NCBI GenBank assembly: GCA_964035575.1
Contig: OZ037845.1
Coordinates: 1,550,001-1,614,000 of the forward strand
DNA: 64,000 bases
Direction: 5' to 3'
Source: Rhynchopus sp. YZ270_cl-10
Lineage: Eukaryota; Euglenozoa; Diplonemea; Diplonemida; Diplonemidae
Shown: positions 42,508 through 51,783 of the stretch, one piece after another
Layout of the letters: every line of letters begins with the position of its first letter
Numbering within the stretch: the stretch's first letter is position 1
Made by a program: the position numbers and the translations under genes
Notes under the pieces: generated by a model
The model's database searches: none
The model's input: the letters and a program-made list of their open reading frames with translations, nothing else
What the model was told of the DNA's origin: nothing

Positions 42508-42967
42508 TGGTGCTTCCCGGGGGGTGTGCATTTCACAAATTTTCACAAAATGTGACAAGTTTTCACAAATTTTCACAACACGAAAACCGCTACAAAATTG
42601 TGAAGGCTGGTGGAAAGTGGTGAAAAATTGTGAAAAAATGTGAAAAGTTGTGAATTGATTTTTTTTTTTTGTGTGCTTTTTTTTTGGGCGGGGTGGTGAC
42701 CCACCCATTGAGGGGTACGCTGGGATTCACAAGATAGAACGTGATGTGGTGTACCTGTGTACCTGTGTACTGTGTGATGTGCGGAAATGACGAGAACTTG
42801 TCCATTTCGGCAAATTGACCCCACCACTGGCCGTACGGATTCCGGAAATGCAAATGCCGGCGTTTAAGAGCTTCACCAACGAGAGAAAAAAAGGGTAGTG
42901 AAAAGTTGTGAAAAGTTGTGAATTGAATTGAAAATTTGTGAAATGCATACCCCCCCGGGAAGCACCA
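42508..42967. mobile_element. 460-bp TGGTG/CACCA MITE
   Basis: About 38 bp terminal inverted repeats beginning TGGTGCTTCCCGGGGGG and continuing TGCATTTCACAAATTTTCA, differing by one indel and one mismatch. They are flanked by a 5 bp duplication ATTTA (42503-42507 and 42968-42972). Interior has many TTCACAA/TTGTGAA repeats and one copy of the 80 bp dispersed repeat (42791-42862). Nonautonomous. Confidence 0.88.
42791..42862 (+). repeat. 80-bp dispersed repeat, copy inside MITE
   Basis: GAGAACTTGTCCATTTCGGC then AAATTGACCCCACCACTGGC and GGATTCCGGAAATGCAAATG; same family as 552-632. Confidence 0.75.
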
Positions 42968-42972
42968 ATTTA

Positions 42973-44978
42973 GAGGGTTTTCTTTTTTGGCAGCTTTTTT
43001 TGGTTGCCAATATTGCTTTGTCCTACTGTAGAGCAAAGTAGCCAATACTCAAGAGCACCTTTCACCTCACCACTCCACAAGCCCCGCTCCATGGGAAGCG
43101 GTGTCATGTCAATTCAACATTTCTATTCAAAGGGGATAGGGGGAGCGGGGATGGGTATTATGGAATAAGTGTTTTTTGGATGAAACGCTTAGTTTAAGCT
43201 GTGTGTGCGTTTGGTGTGGTTTTGTTGTTTTTTCAGTGCCCTGCGTCCGCCGATTGAACGGTGAGGCGTTTTGCACTTCAACTTCTTTGTTTTTTTTGCG
43301 GGGAAATTACGAATCTTAGTTAAGATCTTAGTTTTTGGGTGGGTTTTTTTCGCGAGCCAAGGTTTTCGCAAGCCAAGTCCGGGGCCAAAATATCTTCTCT
43401 GGCTCAGATTGTCCCGATCTTTCAAACAACGGTTTCGATTTGGGAAAAAAATATCCAAGGGGCGGGTCATGCCTGCAAGCGTAGCTTAAAGGAGAAATGG
43501 TTCCTCCGAGAGTAATTGAGCAATCAATGAATAAGAACCTTTTCTTCCCCCCTTTTTACTTACCTACTCAGAGTTACTACCTTTTTAAAGAAGGGATGTG
43601 ATCCCTGTGGGATGCCATTCCTCTTTGAGAGCTTTGGGGTTCTCAAACAGCTGCTATGGTGCTTTCTTTAGTCTTGAGTTCATCTTACCGAGTTTGCACG
43701 TGGACACCACATTTGAGAGAGGCTTAGTCCAGATTTTTTTTTTTCACCGACCACATGCAGTGAAGCCCAATGGCAGGAGGGGGGTTTTTTGTGGTCGTAC
43801 CTGAACGGCAGTGTGCAAGGAAGCATTTTTCTTCTTCCTCTCTAGTCTGGAAACGAAAGAAAAAAAAAGAGTGTAGCCAAGCTTTGCTGCAGGGGGGTGT
43901 GCAAGAGATATTGTTGATGTGCAGCAGAAGTGTCTGTACATGAAACAGAAGCTCGCACCACATTAAAAAAGAAATGAAATAAAAAAGAAAAAAAAATACT
44001 GGAGCGTCGTGCGTGATAGCTTTCCCTAATAGATTACCCAAAGACAACCACCCCTGTCTTTGCCATCAATTTGCCGCCGTTCATTTGCCTTTTGATTTTA
44101 TTTATCAACCACGTTGTCTTTCTTTTTTGCCTCCTTGAGTTTGAGATGTGTAGAAAAGCAATGGGTTCTTCAGAGCGGAGCATTGTCTAGAAAATGTGTG
44201 TACAATATTATGTTTTTGTGGTGATCCCACCCCACCCGAGAAATTCACCCCCTCCGGGATATTTTTTAATCAAATAACCTCGAGAAACACGGTTGCTGAA
44301 TGACATGATAGCACATCAGCTGGCATGTTGTTTTGTTTCCTTTTTTCGAAAAGCTCCTCGAAAAAAAAGCACATTTTTTACGCACACTACTTTGTGAGCG
44401 GAAAGTGTCACGTCGTTCACTCACCCAACCGTGCTCCGCAACACCACCACCCAACAGGTGATTTTTAGTGTGTGTGGAAGCGTCAACGCATCAAAGAACT
44501 ACAAGAAGGGGGGTGAGGGAACGACAAGTGACACTTTTGACTTTGCGCCGGTGCACAGTGAGGCATTCATACTTTCAAAGAGATGCCCAAAAAGACTCTG
44601 ATAGTGGAGATTGGCTACACAACCGAGGGAAACTACACTACTCCAACAACTTATCTAAAACCTCATGATCAGGCATCTGTATTTTTTGAAAGATATGTGC
44701 AGAGGAGGACATTCAACTCTTTCAAGTGTACCCCCTTATTTGTTGCTTCCCATGCGATTTTAAGTTTGTGCTGTTTTCATTTTTTGTTGAGGGTACATTT
44801 GTCGCACCCTCTTTGCTTTCTTTTCATTTCGGTTAAGAAAAGAAAGTATATGAAATTATTTTTTGTTTGCTTGTATATAGCTGCAAAAGACCCTACCATC
44901 TACACCCCCCCTTTCACCTCAAAAGGTACATTTTTTTTACCTGCATTTTAAACAAAAGAAACTTCACCTTCTTTTTTA
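42973..44978. other. Gene-free spacer with dispersed motifs
   Basis: About 2 kb. At 43234-43285 is GTGCCCTGCGTCCGCCGATT, then GAACGGTGAGGCGTTTTGCAC and TTCAACTTC, a good copy of the second short-motif family. GAGAGAGGCTTAGTCC at 43715-43730 and GTGCACAGTGAGGCATTCATAC at about 44552-44573 are weaker relatives. No supported gene. Confidence 0.5.
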
Positions 44979-45159
44979 CTGGGGGGGGGCGAATATAAGA
45001 AAGGGTATCTTATAATATGCGTAAGAATTAAGCGAAAATGAAGGTTTTAAAAAATTTAATTTAAATTTTTTAATTTAAGAAAGGGTATCTTATATTCAAC
45101 TTTATTCAACTTAAACTACAAAACATAACCGAATCCCCGTGTTTCTACCAGTTTAAACG

Positions 45160-45240
45160 CCGGCATTTGCATTTCCGGAATCTGTCCGTCCAGTGGTGGG
45201 GTCAATTTGCAGAAATGGACAAGTTCTCGTTTTTGGTCAA
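45160..45240 (-). repeat. 80-bp dispersed repeat, minus-strand copy
   Basis: Reverse complement of the 552-632 family; sits directly before the 9-mer satellite. Confidence 0.75.
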
Positions 45241-45247
45241 TTTCCGC

Positions 45248-45376
45248 ACAGTATACACAGTATACACAGTATACACAGTATACACAGTATACACAGTATA
45301 CACAGTATACACAGTATACACAGTATACACAGTATACACAGTATACACAGTATACACAGTATACACAGTATACACA
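45248..45376. repeat. Satellite (ACAGTATAC)n, about 14 copies
   Basis: Reverse complement of the 9-mer at 41255-41583. It lies between an 80 bp repeat copy and a 110 bp repeat copy. Confidence 0.98.
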
Positions 45377-45394
45377 AGGGGAAAACTCACTTTG

Positions 45395-45512
45395 TGGGCG
45401 CCGCAGGCGCACGGTACGCGTCTTTCGGGATTTTTTTCCAGCCCCGTTCTGTGCGTTCTTTTGACTCAGCGAGTCGATTGCGTTCAACGGTGGGGTCACA
45501 CATGGGTATGCA
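45395..45512 (+). repeat. About 110-bp dispersed repeat, copy 3
   Basis: GGCGCCGCAGGCGCACGGTA ... GAGTCGATTGCGTTCAACGG, then TGGGGTCACACATGG; related to 9686-9812 and 33290-33382. A short part (GCGCCGCAGGCGCACGGTAC) also occurs at 46420-46440. Confidence 0.7.
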
Positions 45513-45619
45513 AGAGTGGAGGCGCGTCAACAGGGGGAGTGGAAAAAACCTCAAGGTAAAAAAATGTTTTTATACACCATCCCTAAAAAAAGGGTATTAT
45601 TTAGCAGTTTGTTAGCATT

Positions 45620-45815
45620 TTTTTGATAAAACAACTTGTTGTCAATTCTAAAAAGATTGGAGGCAGCGCTGCAGGGCAAACAAAACGGATTGAAAAAAAC
45701 AGAAGCTTGCTTGTTTTCTTTGAGTACTCAATTAACCACAACAACCGTACTTCAGTTTCACACATTTTTTTCACCTTTTTGTTTTCCCGGCTTTGAGCGC
45801 ACAAACAAAAGACCC
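45620..45815 (+). repeat. Repeat shared with the EF-hand gene intron
   Basis: TTGATAAAACAACTTGTTG...GGAGGCAGCGCTGC...GGCTTTGAGCGCAC; partner of 19235-19420. Confidence 0.8.
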
Positions 45816-46041
45816 GATCTTTTTTATCAGTGAAATTTGCTGGTTTTAGCCACACCAAACTAGCGATTCACATAAATTCACAAAAGTTCACAAAAATTCG
45901 CAACACCTGCACGAAACATTCACAAACATTCACATAAATTCACAAAAAACCACACACCCGTGTATCACGTGTCTTTTCGCCTCGTTGCTTTATAATTTGT
46001 GGTGGGGTTTTTGGCCGGGAAATATGCATCGTCCAAAAAAC

Positions 46042-46115
46042 ACCGGCATTTGCATTTTTGGAATCCGTCCGTCCAGTAGTGGGGTCACTTTGCCAAAATG
46101 GACAAGTTTTTGGTA
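46042..46115 (-). repeat. 80-bp dispersed repeat, second minus-strand copy
   Basis: CACCGGCATTTGCATTTTTGG, then GTCCGTCCAGTAGTGGGGTC and AAAATGGACAAGTTTTTGG; complement of the 552-632 family. Confidence 0.75.
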
Positions 46116-47242
46116 CATACGCAGATACTTACACTGAGTGACTTCACCATCGTGTTGTCACTTAGCAAGCCAACATGGGAAAAGTGCGATGATGGGTCGG
46201 GGTGGAAGCTTAACAAGGTAATGGGTCTTGTGAGAGTGGAGGGTGACGGCATTTGCTTGTTTCATGGTATGGTGATACACAGTGATTACAGCTGCATTTG
46301 CAACATGTAATAGAAAGTGAATGTACTCGTCGCTTGCACCGAAGCCTCCTTAAAAAAAAAGGAGGCAATACACAGAAGTATCAATGGGAATATATCAACA
46401 TCAAATAGCCAGCAACACAGCGCCGCAGGCGCACGGTACGCTACTTTTTTAGTTGTAGAGGGCAGCTGATGATGGTGCAGATGTTCTGCATCGTCACTCA
46501 GTCCCCTTGTTTCGCTTTTTTGGGTATAAGCGAACGATGATGCAGGTCCTCTTTCCCTTTGCCGAAAACCTGCAGAAAGACGTCAGCATGCTGTCTCTGC
46601 AGAAAGACGAGATATGCCCTCTGAGACGAACATTATTATTTTTTTTTAGATTTCCAAAATCTGTTCGCACGCATGACACTAAACAATAATTTTAATTGTG
46701 CTACCCTAAGAAAATAAGCTTTGGGCGTATGTGAGTTGCCCTTGGGACGCCCTAATATGTACAGAGTCTTTAGATAAAGCTCAAAGTTTAATATAAGATA
46801 CCCCTATCTTATATCACACATTCTCCGAAATTGCGTATCATTTTTCAGATTTTTCACTCACTCGACCCAGATGCATATTTTTTATCGTCCGACCCCGGAA
46901 TTGAACATTTCGAAACCGCGCTTTCAAAAGAAATAAAAATCTCAAAAAAATAAAAAAAATCTTTTCTTTGAAATCACCGCGAGAGTTAAATATAAGATAC
47001 CCCTTTCTTATATTAGAGGTAAAAAGAAATGAAAAACGCCATTTTCCAACCCTTTCTTATATTCGACCCCTTTCTTGTATTCGACCCCTTTCTTATATTC
47101 GGCCCCCCCCAGTAATCTCAAATAAAAAAAAGCACGCCCCTTTTTCCTCCCGGATACACTCCGTTCAGGCGGTACCCACTCCAAATCTGTGATCAACACC
47201 ACACCACACACAATCTCTTTTTGCAGACCTTTTGAAGACTTT

Positions 47243-47263
47243 ATGGATAAATTGGAAAAATGA
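47243..47263 (+). promoter_or_regulatory. uORF overlapping the EF-hand/proline-rich start (ATGA)
   Basis: ATG GAT AAA TTG GAA AAA TGA encodes MDKLEK and stops at TGA overlapping the main ATG at 47260. It follows the TTTTTGCAG acceptor at 47226, so it would be the first ATG of the processed mRNA. Alternatively a one-base assembly error in the A run hides a longer N-terminus. Confidence 0.45.
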
Positions 47264-50200
47264 ACGAAGTGTTTGATTTGATAGACAGCGACGGCAGTGG
47301 TGGCATTTCGCTTAAGGAGGTTGAGGCTTTTAACTCCTGTTTTGTTGAGCCGATAGAGCCTACGACATTGCATGGGTTTTACACAGAAGCTGATACGGAT
47401 GGTGACAAATCCATCAGCAGAGATGAGTTCCGCATGCTGTGCAGGAAGATGCAGCTGTACGCAAGCCTCTCCTCCGCTGAGATGATTGAACGCTTCAAGA
47501 AGCACTGCTATGCACAGCTCTTTGACATTGTCGACCAGGACCAGGGTGGCACCGTAACCAGCAATGAACTTCTCAAGCTTGTTCTCTTGGTACGTACAAA
47601 GCTGCGCCTCACAGTCACCGATGAAGAGGTGCGCACCGTACGAAGGAAGTGTGGAATGGAAAATCAAAATGACATAGGTCGCGACCAGTTTGCGACGTTG
47701 GTCAGCGAGATCACCAAAGACGTCCCTATCTCTCATGTCCTGCACGCATTCAGCGCTGCACAGCAGGCCGCACAGACGCAAATCACCAGCGCCTTTGCAG
47801 AGTTCTTTAAGTCCGGCGGGGCTGCCTCCTTTGTCAAGAAGGCTGCCTCACCGGTGAAGCCGCCCAACAGAGAAGGCTTTCTCCTTGCAGAGGAGCCCAC
47901 CGGAGTGCCGAAGACACCTTCCGCTGCGGCATTAGCCTTGGGGATAGGGCGCTCCTTCCCAGAGGCGGGGGGGCAGGCCCAGAGGCCGAGGGCACGGTCG
48001 GTGGCAGCGATGGCAGCGGCCACGGAGGGGAAGGTGTTGCCGCCACCACCACCTGTGGCGAAGGTGCCACCGCCTCCTGTGGCTGCGCCCAAGGTGGAGG
48101 TGGAGGTGGGGGTGAGGGTGCCACCGCCTCCTGTGAAGGTGGTGCCACCTCCGCAGCCAGTGGTGCCGCCACCTCCTGTTATGGAAAAGGTGGTGCCACC
48201 TCCGCAGGGGCGCGTGCCTGCAGTGGTCAAAGTGACGCCGCCTACGCCGCCTACGCCGCCTGCACCGCCTGTGGCGCCTGTGGCGAAGGTTGTTCCACAA
48301 ACAAAGACCGCGGCGCCTGTGCAGAGACCACCGGCACCGCCTGTTGTGGCTGTCGTGCCGCCGGTGGTGGCGCAGCAGCAGCCCCGTAGCGTGCTCGCAG
48401 TGGAGATCCCCGTGTCGTCTTTTGAGGCACAGTTCGCCTCTGTCGTGGAAGAGCCCATCAAGGACGCAGAGAGCTGCTCCAGTGAGGAGATGGGGGCCAC
48501 AGTGGCGCAGGAGCACAGCAGCCCAACGCATGCAGTCGGTGCTGAGGACGAGCAGGAGGTATGGTAACATAGTTTGGGGGGTATTGCACTGCATTCTACC
48601 TACACCACACACAGGCTATGGACGAAGAGGCTGCCTTCTTAGAGTCGATCTTGACTCCCGTCAAGCGCGACGCAGATGTCTTCCCACACCACTCACCGGT
48701 GCTTGTGTCGCCCGAGACGCCGGAGCACAACCGCTCCCCGACGTCGCCGCAGTTCACGCCATCGCCGGGGCCGGTATGTTGCACCACACTTTACCGAAAC
48801 TGATTGCAAACCCTCACAGTGTGCAGTGCTCTTTGTGAAGCCGATCCCGCATTTGAAGGGAAGGGACGCAACGGAGCGTGCAACAAGCTGGCTGACTGCG
48901 TGTCTGGAGCGCTTTGGTGGTGTTCTGAGCATGTCTGTCGTGCCGCGGGAGGGCTATGCGCGTGTCGCCATGGAGTCTGCGGCGGTGGCGTCGCGTGCGG
49001 TGGCGGCAAGCGAGCGCAACGAGCTGCCGTCGTACACACGCAACGCACGCCTGCAGATCACCTTCCTCTCGCAGTCAGGCCCACATGCTGAGGGCATCGT
49101 CGAGGACGTGCCTGGGGAGGTAGGGCGCGACTACGACCACCTCGAGGTCGATAGGGGGTCGCTCTCCGTGTCGCCGTTCCGTGCACACAGCAGCCGCAAC
49201 CTTGGGGAAGCGCTGGACCTGCTCCCCATCACACCGATGGCACATCACACCGTCGCGCCAGCGCAGTCACCACCAAAGAGCCGTGCAGATGTTATCCAAC
49301 CCAACACTATGGAGGACACATCCTGTGGTGCGGGCCTTCGGGCCTTGGTGCGTTCACTACCACGTGGCGACCTTTGCCTACGTCCAGGTCTTGACCTTTT
49401 ACTCCTGTCGCACGACGGCATGGCGCGTGCCCTGCCTACAGGAGTCTGTGGGCTGGACCCCTGCTACGTCCTCCCGCCATGGTTCCAAGGCGCCCGCGAA
49501 AGCATCGTCCCTCCACGGCCACAAGGCGAGCCGCTGTCTCCACTGCACCCTTCACCACGACGTCACAACGACAGTGCAGAGGATCTGTCGCCACGGCTGG
49601 TCCTTCGCGAGCCCTTCGAGGCCGCGTTGGCACAGCACCCAGCCGGGTCGCCGCACAACAGCACCCCTATGAAGGCATTGTTCTTCCCTGACGACGAACA
49701 GCATGTGGCTGATGAACCTGTTGAGCATGACGGCAATAAGAACATCTGCATTGCGGCAGCGATAGCAACTGTTGTGGAGGCTGCAACGGCGTTTGAAGGG
49801 CCGTTCATGCAAATTGACGAAGCGGAGGCACCTATCCTCACGACCCCTGAGAAGCAGTCTGGCGACGGCCGTGCGCAGAAGCCTGCAGAGGAATGCGACG
49901 TGCGGGAAGCTATCATCGCACTGCGCGACAAGCGCCACGCAACACGGTCGCTCCTGAAGCAGCAGATGTCCGACATAGGCGACGCGAACCTCTTCAGCAG
50001 CGTGGCGTCTGTCGTCGACACCTCCGCACCGCCACCACCTCCACCACCACCACTACGATACAAAAAACGCGTCAAACCCAAATCCGCTGACAAACTCGCG
50101 TCTAGCCTCAAATACACTAAACCTGCGTACAAAGCCACCGAAAACCCTACTCTGGTCAAGGGCGAACGGGCGTTGGAAGCATGCGAGCGTGGTGTCGCTG

Positions 50201-51078
50201 CTACCCGCTTTGCACAACCCAAACTCCCGCGGATATTGCCCGGCGAGCCTGGGTACGTACCACCCGTGGGCACGGCGCTGCCAGGGAAGGCGGGGGTGGC
50301 TGTGGCTGTGGGCATTGAGGGGATCGTGGACTCGGTGTTCCCTGGGTCGCCCACAAAGGTCCTGGAGGAGGCACGCTACCTGAGTGCAGTGGAGCGCGCT
50401 GCATCGCCTCGCGAGACGATACAGGAGCACCACATGGTGCCCAAGCCAGAGGCCGTGCAGAGAGGGTACGCAAACGAAGTGTTCTCGGCACGCAGCACAC
50501 AACTATCCCGAGCTAGGTCGTCGCCGACGCCATCCTGCCAGCAAACGGTGTCCGAGAGACTGCAAAACATGACGCAAGATGAGTTGCTGCAGCATTTATA
50601 TCAACAGCAGGAGTTTGAGAAGGGGTTGCTGCGGGAGGCTGAGGCGCGGGGTGGTGGTGGTGGTGACGTGGTCACAGTCGAGGAGGTGTCAGCACCACCA
50701 CCCACATCGGTCACAGCGGACGGAGGCTATCTGTATCAAAGCCTCCCGCATGACGGCAGAACCGTGGACTGGGTGCGCCTGCAGCACATGGAGGAGAGGA
50801 TCAACAGCCAGATCCAGCAGATCGACCGCGAGACGGCACGGCACACAGCACCTCCATCACCACCACTCATCCCCCAAGGCCTCACTCCAGAGCAGCAAAG
50901 CATGTGGGACCTCGAGCAAATGACCCGCGTCATCATTCAAAACCAACGGCGAGAACAAAAGCGTGCCGAAGAAACCTCACTTCTAGAAACAGAGGTGAAA
51001 CGCCTCAGGGAAAGCAGGATGATGGAGTGGGATGCAAGAGGGGGCAGCGGAGGCAGTGCACCGCAACAGTTTTTCTGA
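47260..51078 (+). CDS. Large EF-hand / proline-rich / RRM-like protein
   Basis: Exons 47260-48558, 48615-48773 and 48820-51078 (1238 aa); introns 56 and 46 nt, GTATG...CACAG, phase 0. Residues 1-170 are calmodulin-like: EF1 loop DSDGSGGISLKE (9-20), EF2 DTDGDKSISRDE, a weaker EF3 DQDQGGTVTSNE and a degenerate fourth. Residues about 260-390 are extremely Pro/Val-rich with PPPP stretches that could bind profilin or SH3/WW domains. The third exon opens with an RRM-like alternation (AVLFVKPIP...RFGGVLSMSVVPREGYARVAM...LQITFLSQ). Later come PPPPPPPP and a Gln/Glu-rich coiled coil ending in GGSAPQQFF. Probably a calcium-responsive cytoskeletal scaffold; no orthologue recognised. The intron joins preserve frame, supporting one gene. 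Confidence 0.78.
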
Positions 51079-51783
51079 CGCATGTTTTCTTTTCTTTTCT
51101 TTTAAATATCTCTCCCCCCTGGAGAGTGTTCTGTTTTCGTGCTGACACTTTCAAGATGTTTTAATAAACGTACCCTCTGCGGTTTGCTAACCCATGGAGA
51201 TCCGTGCCCAACTTTCATTTGTAACGTATGAGAGAAACATTCAAAAGGGTTCTTTTTTGTCCCTTCATTTGGACCACTTTGCTGTTGTCCTGCTACACTT
51301 TTTCAAAGAAAAAGGTTTATCACAGTCCAGTAGAGGCTGACACTGTAGGAGTGGATGAGCACGAGAGGCCCATCTATTCTTTCAAAGTTCTTTGTTGGTG
51401 GTGCGAGTGTCCGCCGGTGTACGGTGGTGCATATATGCACTTTTCAACTTGTTGTTTTCGTTTACTATACAAACCGTGTTTCCCCTTCACCCCCCACCGT
51501 TCTTTTAGATAAAACGGCTGGGAAGAAGAACAGAACGAAGCCCGCAAACGCAATGTACATTTTCAAACAAAACTGCGCCTTTGTGTTGTCGCGTTAGATA
51601 CATTTTTTATATTTTATTTTCCTGTCCCGAGACAAGAGAAACTGCCAAGAGAATCCTCCACCCCTTTCACCTTCTACTAGTTCCTCTCTTTCAACGAGCA
51701 ATAGGGTAGGTTCGTGTGGCCAACCCCTTCTCATCCATTGGTGTAGTGTAGCTGGTTGCACACCATTTAATACCTTTTTACAG
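51079..51783. other. Spacer upstream of first Notum-like gene
   Basis: Contains GCGGTTTGCTAACCCATGGAG at about 51179-51199 in effect (variant of the B-box-like hairpin) and GAGCACGAGAGGCCCATC at 51357-51374. From about 51655 it is homologous to the upstream region of the second Notum-like gene. It ends in TTTTTACAG (51783), the likely acceptor. Confidence 0.5.

Larger units (their letters stand above)
44979..47112. mobile_element. 2.1-kb Tc1/mariner-like inverted-repeat element (nonautonomous)
   Basis: CTGGGGGGGGGCGAATATAAG at the left (44979) and its near-complement ending CCCCCCCCAG at the right (47112) are both flanked by TA, compatible with a TA target duplication. Subterminal copies of AAGAAAGGGTATCTTATA and its complement recur at 44995, 45075, 46795, 46990 and 47045-47100. 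The interior holds two minus-strand 80 bp repeats, a 9-mer satellite, a copy of the 110 bp repeat and the sequence shared with the EF-hand-gene intron (45620-45815). No transposase is readable, so family assignment rests only on the TA flanks. The right end lies about 150 bp before the EF-hand/proline-rich gene. Confidence 0.65.

Noticed and set aside
45116-45615. ORFs through the 9-mer array at 45 kb
   Set aside because: Same satellite artefact inside a transposable element.
47733-48612. Antisense ORFs opposite the proline-rich region
   Set aside because: GC-rich proline codons give stop-free Gly/Thr or His/Arg strings on the other strand.
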